This document shows, in pieces, positions 16,563-22,364 of a stretch of 22,364 bases of DNA; the stretch's first letter is position 1; each line of letters starts with the position of its first letter. The DNA is taken from positions 1 through 22,364 of the forward strand of contig DAONSX010000041.1 in assembly GCA_035411425.1 (NCBI GenBank). The letters are read 5' to 3'. The DNA comes from TTA-H9 sp002071415. GTDB taxonomy: Bacteria > Bacteroidota > Bacteroidia > Bacteroidales > TTA-H9. The translations under genes were made by a program, and so were the position numbers. The notes under the pieces were generated by a model. That model saw nothing but the letters and a program-made list of their open reading frames with translations. It made no database searches and was not told where the DNA came from.

Positions 16563-17099
16563 ATGATAAGAAAAAGGCTTGCTCTTCTATTTACGGCCAT
16601 AATGCTGGCTATTGGAGTCAGTGCTCAAAAATTTGCCTATGTAGATTCGGAATATATTCTTCAAAATATCCCCGAATATAATGACGCCCTTGCTCAAATC
16701 GATGAATTTGCCGCCCAATGGCAGCAGGAACTCGAAGCTAAATTTGCAGCCATCGATAAGATGTATAAAGATTACCAGGCCGAGGCTGTTTTATTGCCCG
16801 AAGAGATGAAACGCAAACGTGAAGACGAAATTATGAAGGCCGAAAAAGCCGCAAAAGATCTGCAAAAACAACGCTTCGGTAAAGACGGCGACTTATTCAA
16901 GAAACGTCAAGAGCTGGTTAAACCCATTCAAGATAAAATCTATTCGGCTATCGAAAGAATCGCTCAAGCGAAAAATTATGCCATGATATTCGATAAGGCT
17001 GGAAATGTTACAGTGATGTATGCCGATGCCAAATATGATATCAGCGACGAAGTACTCGAAGAAATGGGTTATGGCTTCAATACACGAAAGAATAAGTAA
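16563..17099 (+). CDS. Skp/OmpH-family periplasmic chaperone (first copy)
   Basis: Skp homologues form trimers whose helical arms hold unfolded outer-membrane proteins for delivery to BamA. This protein is 178 aa, with a signal peptide (basic MIRKR, hydrophobic core, cut after VSA before QKFAYVDS). The conserved opening QKFAYVDSEYILQNIPEY is followed by a long charged coiled coil (about 50-125, rich in E, K, Q and A) and a C-terminal strand region IFDKAGNVTVMYADAKYDIS. The start is set by a consensus Shine-Dalgarno sequence. It begins 58 bases after bamA and may be cotranscribed; a near-match promoter box (TA-N3-TTTG at 16518-16526) also lies in that gap. It is one of two tandem copies, the usual arrangement in this phylum. 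Confidence 0.92.
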   Translation: MIRKRLALLFTAIMLAIGVSAQKFAYVDSEYILQNIPEYNDALAQIDEFAAQWQQELEAKFAAIDKMYKDYQAEAVLLPEEMKRKREDEIMKAEKAAKDLQKQRFGKDGDLFKKRQELVKPIQDKIYSAIERIAQAKNYAMIFDKAGNVTVMYADAKYDISDEVLEEMGYGFNTRKNK

Positions 17100-17214
17100 A
17101 AACCACTTTGTAACACAATAAATATTACATGCTATCTGTCCTGAACTTTTTTGCGAAAAGAAGAATGTTTTTATTAAAATAGGAACTCGAGGAAATAGTC
17201 TGCTCGAAATTATT

Positions 17215-17222
17215 TAATTTTG
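17215..17222 (+). promoter_or_regulatory. Bacteroidota-type -7 box before the second skp/ompH gene
   Basis: TAATTTTG matches TAnnTTTG perfectly and ends 28 bases before the ATG. It suggests the second OmpH gene has its own promoter inside the 151-base gap after the first copy. No clean -33 element is visible. Confidence 0.45.
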
Positions 17223-17250
17223 GCGCATAATCTTAAAAAGAACATTAAGA

Positions 17251-17763
17251 ATGAAGAAGACTTTTGTTAAATTTTTCGTACTTGCTACATGTGTATTTGC
17301 TTTTGGAGGAGTTTCGGCTCAAAAATTCGGCCACATTGATTTTGCCAAACTTTTCGTGGTGATGCCAGGACAGGACACCATACAGGAAAAGTATCGCCAA
17401 TATGCCGATGGGTTGAGGGTGCAGATGGAAGCCATGCAAACGGAATGGGAAACCAAAATAACAGATTATCAGGCAAAATCTTCCAGCATGACTGATTTGA
17501 TCCGCAGGACAAAGGAAAAGGAACTTCAAGACCTGCAAAGCCGTATCGAAGCTTTTCAGCAGCAAGCCAGCATCGATTTACAGAATAAAGAAACCGAACT
17601 TACTTCTCCTCTGATCGAGAGAGCAAAAAAAGCCATTCAGGACGTGGCTAAAGAAAACGGATACACTTACGTATTCAATAGTGCCGAAGGCTTAATCCTT
17701 GTTGCTCCTCCTTCTGACGACATCCTGCCTTTGGTAAAAAAGAAACTGGGTATCAAAGAATAA
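17251..17763 (+). CDS. Skp/OmpH-family periplasmic chaperone (second copy)
   Basis: This is a 170-aa paralogue of the preceding chaperone. The signal peptide is MKKTFVKFFVLATCVFAFGG, cut after VSA before QKFGHIDF. The mature start QKFGHIDFAKLFVVMPGQD aligns with the first copy. A coiled-coil segment (about 43-130, with many Q, E and K) follows, then GYTYVFNSAEGLILVAPPSDD and a short C-terminal helix. The copies have clearly diverged, so they may bind different clients or form distinct trimers. A terminator-like hairpin follows 22 bases after its stop. In many relatives murI comes next; here the next gene is convergent dprA. Confidence 0.92.
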   Translation: MKKTFVKFFVLATCVFAFGGVSAQKFGHIDFAKLFVVMPGQDTIQEKYRQYADGLRVQMEAMQTEWETKITDYQAKSSSMTDLIRRTKEKELQDLQSRIEAFQQQASIDLQNKETELTSPLIERAKKAIQDVAKENGYTYVFNSAEGLILVAPPSDDILPLVKKKLGIKE

Positions 17764-17785
17764 GAAGTATTCTATTGCTTAATTT

Positions 17786-17821
17786 AAAAACTGCTTCCGA
17801 ATGAAATCAAGCGGTTTTTTT
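17786..17821. terminator. Bidirectional intrinsic terminator between skp/ompH and dprA
   Basis: AAAAACTGCTT at 17786-17796 pairs with AAGCGGTTTTTTT at 17809-17821, with one G-U wobble and a 12-base loop. The T-tract on the plus strand and the A-tract on the left (T-tract when read from the minus strand) let it act for both the converging skp/ompH and dprA transcripts. It sits entirely in the 65-base gap. Confidence 0.75.
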
Positions 17822-17828
17822 AGGAAAC

Positions 17829-18923
17829 TTAGATAAGTTGATAAACTTTTCCCGGCAAACATTTTACGATACCCTGAAATTCGAGATTGAGCAAAGCAGC
17901 AACTACCTTGGTGGATGGCAATTGAGATTCGATGCAGATTTTATCTATACTAACCGTGGAATCTCGATTCAGGATTTCGACGATCTTCTTTTCATCTTCT
18001 GTATAATTTATAAAAAGTTTCGATTGTGCCGTTCGAGTGCCACCCTCCACTTGTGCCCATCCCAAATCATCCAGCAATACTTGGGGAGAATCGAGTAATG
18101 AAGCACGATTGGTGCGTATCAACCAATTGCAGCCTTCACTCATTTGATCTCCAAAACGGCCCGGCAGGGCAAAAACATCACGATTATATGAATTTGCAAT
18201 ATCGGCCGTGATTAATGAACCTCCCTTTATTCCCGTTTCTATTACCAGCAATGCATCGCATAAACCGGCAATAATACGATTGCGTTTCGGGAAATTCTCA
18301 CGATCAGGCTTGGTTTGAGATGGAAAATCCGTTAATAGCCCACCGTGGTCGAGAATTTTTTTAGCTAATTGTCGATTTTGGCTGGGATAGATTCTATCAA
18401 GGCCATGACCTAAAATGGCAATCGTCGGCAAACCGTGTTCCAGAGCCGATCTATGGGCGGCCGTATCTATCCCGAACGCCAATCCGCTTATAATCACCAC
18501 CGAATAAGATGAAAGAGCTTCCATCAGCTTGTCGATGTACCATTTCCCGTAGTCCGTTGCACGTCGAGTGCCTACTATACTCAAAGACAAAGGCGGATTA
18601 AGGGATTCGGTGCCTTTGTAGTAAATCAAAATCGGAGCATCTTCACAATTCCTCAGTCTCAAGGGATAATTTTTATCCTTGTAATAGAAAACATTAACCT
18701 TGTATTTTTTGATGAATTCGATTTCTTGTTGTGCCCTGTCGAAAGGTTTTGTATTCAAAATGGCATTTGCCGTGTATTCACCAATTCCCGGAATCCGCAT
18801 TAAAGCAGATTTCTTTTCCTTGAAAACCGCTTCGGCACTCCCGCAATAATTCACCAGTTTTTTCCCATTGATATCACCTACACCTGGAATAAGCGTCAAG
18901 GCTATTTCATAAAGTAACGACAT
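17829..18923 (-). CDS. dprA: DNA-processing protein DprA
   Basis: DprA binds incoming single-stranded DNA during natural transformation and loads RecA; the family is widespread even in bacteria not known to be competent. The protein is 364 aa with the full three-part architecture. A helix-hairpin-helix region covers about residues 8-60 (IPGVGDINGKKL, RIPGIGEYTANAI). The Rossmann-like DNA-binding core covers about 78-290 and has the motifs SIVGTRRATDYG, ISGLAFGIDTAAH (146-158), FPKRNRIIAG (211-220), ETGIKGGSLITA and FALPGRFGD. A C-terminal winged helix (about 305-362) closes the protein. The usual serine after RNRIIAGL is cysteine (C222), a small variation. The gene converges on the skp/ompH block and has no competence genes beside it. 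Confidence 0.95.
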   Translation of the reverse strand: MSLLYEIALTLIPGVGDINGKKLVNYCGSAEAVFKEKKSALMRIPGIGEYTANAILNTKPFDRAQQEIEFIKKYKVNVFYYKDKNYPLRLRNCEDAPILIYYKGTESLNPPLSLSIVGTRRATDYGKWYIDKLMEALSSYSVVIISGLAFGIDTAAHRSALEHGLPTIAILGHGLDRIYPSQNRQLAKKILDHGGLLTDFPSQTKPDRENFPKRNRIIAGLCDALLVIETGIKGGSLITADIANSYNRDVFALPGRFGDQMSEGCNWLIRTNRASLLDSPQVLLDDLGWAQVEGGTRTAQSKLFINYTEDEKKIVEILNRDSTVSIDKICIESQLPSTKVVAALLNLEFQGIVKCLPGKVYQLI

Positions 18924-19254
18924 AAGCTGTTGTTTGGTAAGCGAAATTAAACATTATAACCAAAATCGGCCTATACTAATAAAAACTCGAAACCATCCTC
19001 CACTCTTATATTTTCACCTATATGTTATCGGAATCATCGGCTTATGTCAAATTTTATTTCTAAATTAATGTTTCCAATTTCATTATTTTGATTCGTTCAA
19101 AGCAAATTCTTCCGACTTGAATGCCTACCTTTGCCACATTCTCGAATGAAAGATCTTGGAAAAATTCAGAATTCGGAATGTTTTTCGTAATCCATCAATA
19201 TCGACGTCGGGAATTCCGGAAAGGAATTGCAAAACGTTCGAGCGGGAATGAAGT
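18924..19254. other. 331-base divergent spacer between dprA and the glycosyltransferase
   Basis: The left part, next to dprA, is AT-rich with no perfect minus-strand -7 box. The right part carries a perfect plus-strand -7 box at 19126-19133. After it comes a leader of roughly 115 bases with two tiny ORFs (19146-19190 and 19178-19258). No hairpin resembling a known riboswitch is obvious. Confidence 0.5.
19126..19133 (+). promoter_or_regulatory. Bacteroidota-type -7 box upstream of the glycosyltransferase
   Basis: TACCTTTG is a perfect TAnnTTTG match. It lies 121 bases before the glycosyltransferase ATG, so a transcript starting here would have an unusually long leader compared with other boxes in this window. 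No clean -33 TTTG is seen. Confidence 0.5.
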
Positions 19255-19258
19255 ATGA
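19178..19258 (+). CDS. Possible 26-aa leader peptide overlapping the glycosyltransferase start
   Basis: ATG at 19178 opens a 26-codon frame whose TGA overlaps the glycosyltransferase ATG in the ATGA arrangement. The predicted peptide is strongly basic in its middle (QYRRREFRKGIAKR). There is no signal for secretion and no Shine-Dalgarno sequence. The overlap would couple translation of the two. It could be chance: the frame is short and homology cannot be judged here. Confidence 0.25.
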   Translation: MFFVIHQYRRREFRKGIAKRSSGNEV

Positions 19259-20325
19259 AAAGGGTGTTGATAGCGCCATTGAATTGGGGCCTTGGTCATG
19301 CCACACGTTGTGTTCCTCTGATAGAGGCTTTCCTGAAACGTAATGTCGAAATTATACTTGCGGGCGAAGGTCTGGTTTTCGATTTTCTTCGACATCGTTA
19401 TCCTTTTTTACCCATTATCAACCTTCCGGGACAAAGAATTACCTATCAAATTCGCGGCAGTTTGATCCTTGCCTTGGCAAAATCTTTTCCAGGGTTCCTA
19501 CGGAATATAGAGCTCGAACATCATATCATCAAAGATTTGATTGAAAAATATCGATTGGGAGCTATTATTTCGGATAACCGATATGGTTTATGGGACGAAA
19601 ATATTCCATCATTTATGATCACTCATCAAATAAACGTTAGAGGGAAGGGATTGTGGAGGATTGGCGAACCATTTGCCCATGCCGGGATTCGTAGATTTTT
19701 GAATCATTTTCATGAAATATGGATACCCGATTTTCCTCAATTCCCCGGATTGGCCGGAGATTTATCGCACGATAAGAGCCCTCGGCTAAAATACCGCTAT
19801 TTAGGTCCTTTATCAAGATTCGAACATGCGGCACCGATTTACGAGCATCCTCAAAATGATATTATGGCCATTATTTCTGGGCCAGAACCTCAGCGAACGA
19901 TCTTTGAAAATATTCTTACTAGAACCTTCGAAGGTACTAATCTGAAAACGATTATTCTCAGAGGATTGCCTTCACATCAAGAATCTATTGTAAAAATCAA
20001 TAGAATTACCCTTTATTCGCATTTGCAAGACGATGATTTTATCGAAGTGCTGAAAAATAGCCGACATCTTGTGTGCCGTTCGGGGTATTCCAGTCTTATG
20101 GATCTAACTCAGCTCGAGCGAACTGCCCTGCTCGTCCCAACCCCCGGCCAGCCGGAACAGGAATACCTTGCAAGACTCAGCTCCCACTCAGGATATTTTA
20201 CAACTATCCCTCAAAACCAATTCCATCTTGATAATTTTCCCGATATGCCTTCTTTACCTTGCTTTCATACCATAAACAGGGAATATCTCGATAAGGCTTG
20301 TGAAATGGTAATAGGCTTGCTTTAA
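19255..20325 (+). CDS. GT-B glycosyltransferase, MurG-like (GT28-related)
   Basis: This is a 356-aa protein with a two-Rossmann GT-B layout. The N-terminal domain opens with MKRVLIAPLNWGLGHATRC; the GLGHATR loop is the acceptor or phosphate-binding glycine turn of MurG-like enzymes. The C-terminal donor domain begins at about residue 203 with AIISGPEPQRTIFE. It has the sugar-nucleotide region CRSGYSSLMDL (274-284) and PTPGQPEQEYLA (295-306), which resembles the GT28 C-terminal signature. MurG itself has different flanking motifs, so this is not the peptidoglycan enzyme. A role in glycolipid or surface-glycan synthesis is likely, with donor and acceptor unknown. No signal peptide or membrane segment is visible, so it is cytoplasmic or peripheral. 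It has no glycan gene cluster next to it. The start is supported by the family-like N-terminus. Confidence 0.8.
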   Translation: MKRVLIAPLNWGLGHATRCVPLIEAFLKRNVEIILAGEGLVFDFLRHRYPFLPIINLPGQRITYQIRGSLILALAKSFPGFLRNIELEHHIIKDLIEKYRLGAIISDNRYGLWDENIPSFMITHQINVRGKGLWRIGEPFAHAGIRRFLNHFHEIWIPDFPQFPGLAGDLSHDKSPRLKYRYLGPLSRFEHAAPIYEHPQNDIMAIISGPEPQRTIFENILTRTFEGTNLKTIILRGLPSHQESIVKINRITLYSHLQDDDFIEVLKNSRHLVCRSGYSSLMDLTQLERTALLVPTPGQPEQEYLARLSSHSGYFTTIPQNQFHLDNFPDMPSLPCFHTINREYLDKACEMVIGLL

Positions 20326-20326
20326 T

Positions 20327-20345
20327 AAAGGGAAAACCGCCTTTT
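20327..20345 (+). terminator. Possible weak terminator after the glycosyltransferase
   Basis: AAAGG and CCTTT form a short five-base-pair stem around an eight-base loop just after the stop, followed by TCGATTTTT. It is weak by stem length. The 147-base gap to the convergent GH43 gene contains no other hairpin I can support. Confidence 0.25.
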
Positions 20346-20472
20346 CGATTTTTCATTTCTCCAGAGTTGGATTCAATACCTTTCTCGCAGCTTCATATCG
20401 AATAGATAAACAAGATTTATACGAAGCGATCGAAAGTTTCGGCAGAAGAACCTTGAAAAGTAATCTTTATCT

Positions 20473-22242
20473 TTAGGGAGATGATTCTACCGTTTGGCTT
20501 TGTGGTCCACAACCTCCTTCATTAAAGGCCTGAATCGTAAAATAATAGGTTTTGTTTCTGTCCATCCCGGTGAAATAGTATTCGTTTTCACCAAATACCA
20601 TGATGCTTCCATATAATTTATCCGGTTCCAGTCCGAAACGAATGAGATAAGCTGTTGCGTCATCCTTGCGATTCCATTTCAACCATGCATTGCGGGGTTC
20701 GGAATGACCCCTTAGAATTGTAAAATATTCTACCTGAGTGGGTGGTAAAATATTAGCCTTCCCAAATATTCGCAAGCCACTCAAGGCAAATTTTCCTCCA
20801 GGTATGTGAAGATTTTCGAGCTTGAGATATCGTAGTTCGACGGGCGATTCGAGTGCGACATAATCGTGAGGCACATCAGTTCGATTATCAGATTTATCGC
20901 ATATCATCGTCCAATCTTTTCCATTCAGGCTGCCCCATATTCTATACTGATAATACAAGCCCGAAGTTTTTCCTAAAAATGGTACATCCTGATCGGCATA
21001 ATTTATTTGAAAGGCATAAACCACACAGGTATCGCTCAAATCTGTACAGATCCATTCTCCTGCTTTTCCGCTTTTGGCACTCCAATAGGTACGAATGTCC
21101 TCATCAACGGCAAAATTGGGATAATAGCCGCCTAAAGTACTCGATACGGTCACGGGTTTCTGATAATTCAACAACATCCATCCAGTAAATTTTCCATTGT
21201 AATAATGAGGAAAATCTCCAAAAGCTGTTTCGGCATAAAGGATTCCATCGGGGTCGAAGTAGGCTGGCCATAAGCCTATTCTTCGTTCGAAATTGTTCTT
21301 TACCCCGATGGTGATGGTCGAAATATGCCACCATTGCTGGTTATAATCGCAAAATGTGGCTCCATGCCCGGCTCCCCTTGCAAAACCTCCTGGTTTATAA
21401 CTAAATGGATTGAGATCCTGATACTGAAATGGGCCCAAGGGATGCAATCCCACATAAACTCCATCGGCATAACCGCTGAATTCAGTTCCAGGGGCTGCAT
21501 ATTGCAGATAGTAATATCCGAGATGTTTGTTCATCCATGAACCTTCAATAAATGGCCGTAAAAATGTATTGTCGTTGTGTTCTCCAAACCGTTCCCAACC
21601 GTGTAAACTATCATTTAAACGAATGAGTGGTTCAGGTTCTGCCCGTGGCTTTAAAGTTTTGCGATCGATTTCACATCCGTAAATCGGATAGAAGTTACTC
21701 GAACCAAAATAAAGATACAATTTCCCATCGTCATCGGCAAAAAAGGCCGGATCCCAAGCTCCAACCGGAAAAGAATCTATGGCTATTTTCCACTCATCGC
21801 CCGTAGGATGATGCGACATCCAGATAGGAAAATCGGGATTGTGAGTCGAACCTATCAATAGGAGACTGTCTCCCAAAACAAAAGCTGCCGGCGCACATAA
21901 CTCATCGTAAACCCTGTGCCGTGGCAAAAGGAATTTCCGTGGAATAAAATTCCATCGAGCCAAGTCATCGCTCCACCAATATCCATGTTGATTGGTCGAA
22001 AACAGAAAATATTTTCCCTGAAAGGGCACAATCAAGGGATCGGCTGTGGTACGATGCCTTCCTTGCTGGGTAAAATCAGGGATTGGGCAATAAACATAAT
22101 CGAGATTCAACGGATTGCAATAAGTAAGCAGAGTGTCTTGTGACCATAGTGAATGAACCATCACTATAATCGAAATCATCAGCATAGTGAATCTATAAAA
22201 TATCATCCGTATTTTTTTCGAGCCGGTATCCATTATTTCCAT
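20473..22242 (-). CDS. Secreted family 43 glycosidase with F5/8C (discoidin) and FN3 domains
   Basis: This is a 589-aa exported glycoside hydrolase. The N-terminus has a basic, rather long n-region, then a hydrophobic core (about residues 14-32), and export likely ends near LWSQ. In-frame ATGs at 22233 and 22206 are possible alternative starts. The GH43 five-bladed propeller covers about 40-350. It has the three expected acidic residues: base D68 (TTADPLIV), pKa modulator D164 (VGAWDPAFFADDDG) and acid E233 (LRPFIEGSWMNK). A discoidin-like carbohydrate-binding domain follows at about 360-495 (NFAVDEDIRTYWSAKSG ... LRYLKLENLHIPGG), then a fibronectin type III domain at about 500-589. The family mostly acts on arabinose- or xylose-containing glycans. 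No SusC/SusD pair or other carbohydrase adjoins it inside the window. Confidence 0.88.
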   Translation of the reverse strand: MEIMDTGSKKIRMIFYRFTMLMISIIVMVHSLWSQDTLLTYCNPLNLDYVYCPIPDFTQQGRHRTTADPLIVPFQGKYFLFSTNQHGYWWSDDLARWNFIPRKFLLPRHRVYDELCAPAAFVLGDSLLLIGSTHNPDFPIWMSHHPTGDEWKIAIDSFPVGAWDPAFFADDDGKLYLYFGSSNFYPIYGCEIDRKTLKPRAEPEPLIRLNDSLHGWERFGEHNDNTFLRPFIEGSWMNKHLGYYYLQYAAPGTEFSGYADGVYVGLHPLGPFQYQDLNPFSYKPGGFARGAGHGATFCDYNQQWWHISTITIGVKNNFERRIGLWPAYFDPDGILYAETAFGDFPHYYNGKFTGWMLLNYQKPVTVSSTLGGYYPNFAVDEDIRTYWSAKSGKAGEWICTDLSDTCVVYAFQINYADQDVPFLGKTSGLYYQYRIWGSLNGKDWTMICDKSDNRTDVPHDYVALESPVELRYLKLENLHIPGGKFALSGLRIFGKANILPPTQVEYFTILRGHSEPRNAWLKWNRKDDATAYLIRFGLEPDKLYGSIMVFGENEYYFTGMDRNKTYYFTIQAFNEGGCGPQSQTVESSP

Positions 22243-22309
22243 CGAAATAAAAATATTAATGAATAATGTGAAATTTATTATTCCAGGTGATTTTTATGTT
22301 TCGGCATTT

Positions 22310-22317
22310 CAAAATTA
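22310..22317 (-). promoter_or_regulatory. Bacteroidota-type -7 box before the GH43 gene
   Basis: The minus strand reads TAATTTTG, a perfect TAnnTTTG match about 67 bases upstream of the GH43 start. The -33 region near the window edge shows no clear TTTG. Confidence 0.4.
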
Positions 22318-22364
22318 CATGAAATTTCGCTGAATTCCTTGCGCTGAAATAAGAATCAAGACCG

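Noticed and set aside
17245..17565. 106-codon minus-strand frame over the second skp/ompH gene
   Set aside because: The plus strand carries a clear signal peptide and coiled-coil protein; the antisense product has no recognisable features.
20853..21188. 111-codon plus-strand frame inside the GH43 gene
   Set aside because: It is antisense to the discoidin-domain coding region and has no promoter, ribosome site or domain.
1..22364. tRNA genes, CRISPR arrays, insertion sequences and known riboswitches
   Set aside because: I looked in all gaps and saw no cloverleaf with conserved T-loop, no regularly spaced repeats, no transposase motifs and no aptamer I could recognise.

Overview
The window looks like core chromosome of a member of the Bacteroidota, probably Bacteroidales-like. 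Reasons: the order nadK - DUF6089-type barrel - uppS - bamA - two skp/ompH genes is characteristic of that phylum; perfect matches to its -7 promoter box (TAnnTTTG) lie in front of six genes; most genes lack a Shine-Dalgarno sequence; and there is a GH43 / F5-8C / FN3 secreted glycosidase. Composition is moderately AT-rich. I see no tRNA, rRNA, CRISPR array, insertion sequence, phage gene or attachment site.

Layout. Bases 127-5631 (minus strand) form a tripartite RND efflux operon read adaptor -> inner-membrane pump -> TolC-like channel, with overlapping gene ends. Bases 5983-6654 (minus) hold a PrsW-like polytopic membrane protein with a divergent active-site motif. From a 361-base divergent spacer, everything to 17763 runs on the plus strand: rsgA, a CBS-pair protein and a short one-POTRA Omp85 protein packed as an operon (7016-10045); a gamma-carbonic-anhydrase-like protein (10296-10847); NAD kinase (11136-12005); a DUF6089-like barrel protein (12094-12924); uppS (13057-13821); bamA (13865-16504); and two tandem Skp/OmpH chaperones (16563-17763). 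A hairpin with A/T flanks at 17786-17821 separates these from convergent dprA (17829-18923, minus). Then come a MurG-like GT-B glycosyltransferase (19255-20325, plus) and a convergent three-domain GH43 glycosidase (20473-22242, minus).

How the genes work together. The centre is an envelope-building block. UppS makes the undecaprenyl carrier lipid, the Skp homologues escort unfolded outer-membrane proteins through the periplasm, and BamA inserts them. The DUF6089 protein, the small Omp85 protein and the TolC-like channel are all probable beta-barrel or outer-membrane proteins and so plausible BamA clients. The efflux operon exports small molecules and has no regulator beside it.

Most of the window is ordinary housekeeping. 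Points deserving a second look are: the small Omp85 protein inside the rsgA/CBS operon, the altered PrsW motifs, a short ORF overlapping the glycosyltransferase start, excess of the palindrome TCGA, the strict Shine-Dalgarno sequences in front of only two genes, and several small ORFs in the gaps. I did not find a convincing new multi-gene system.
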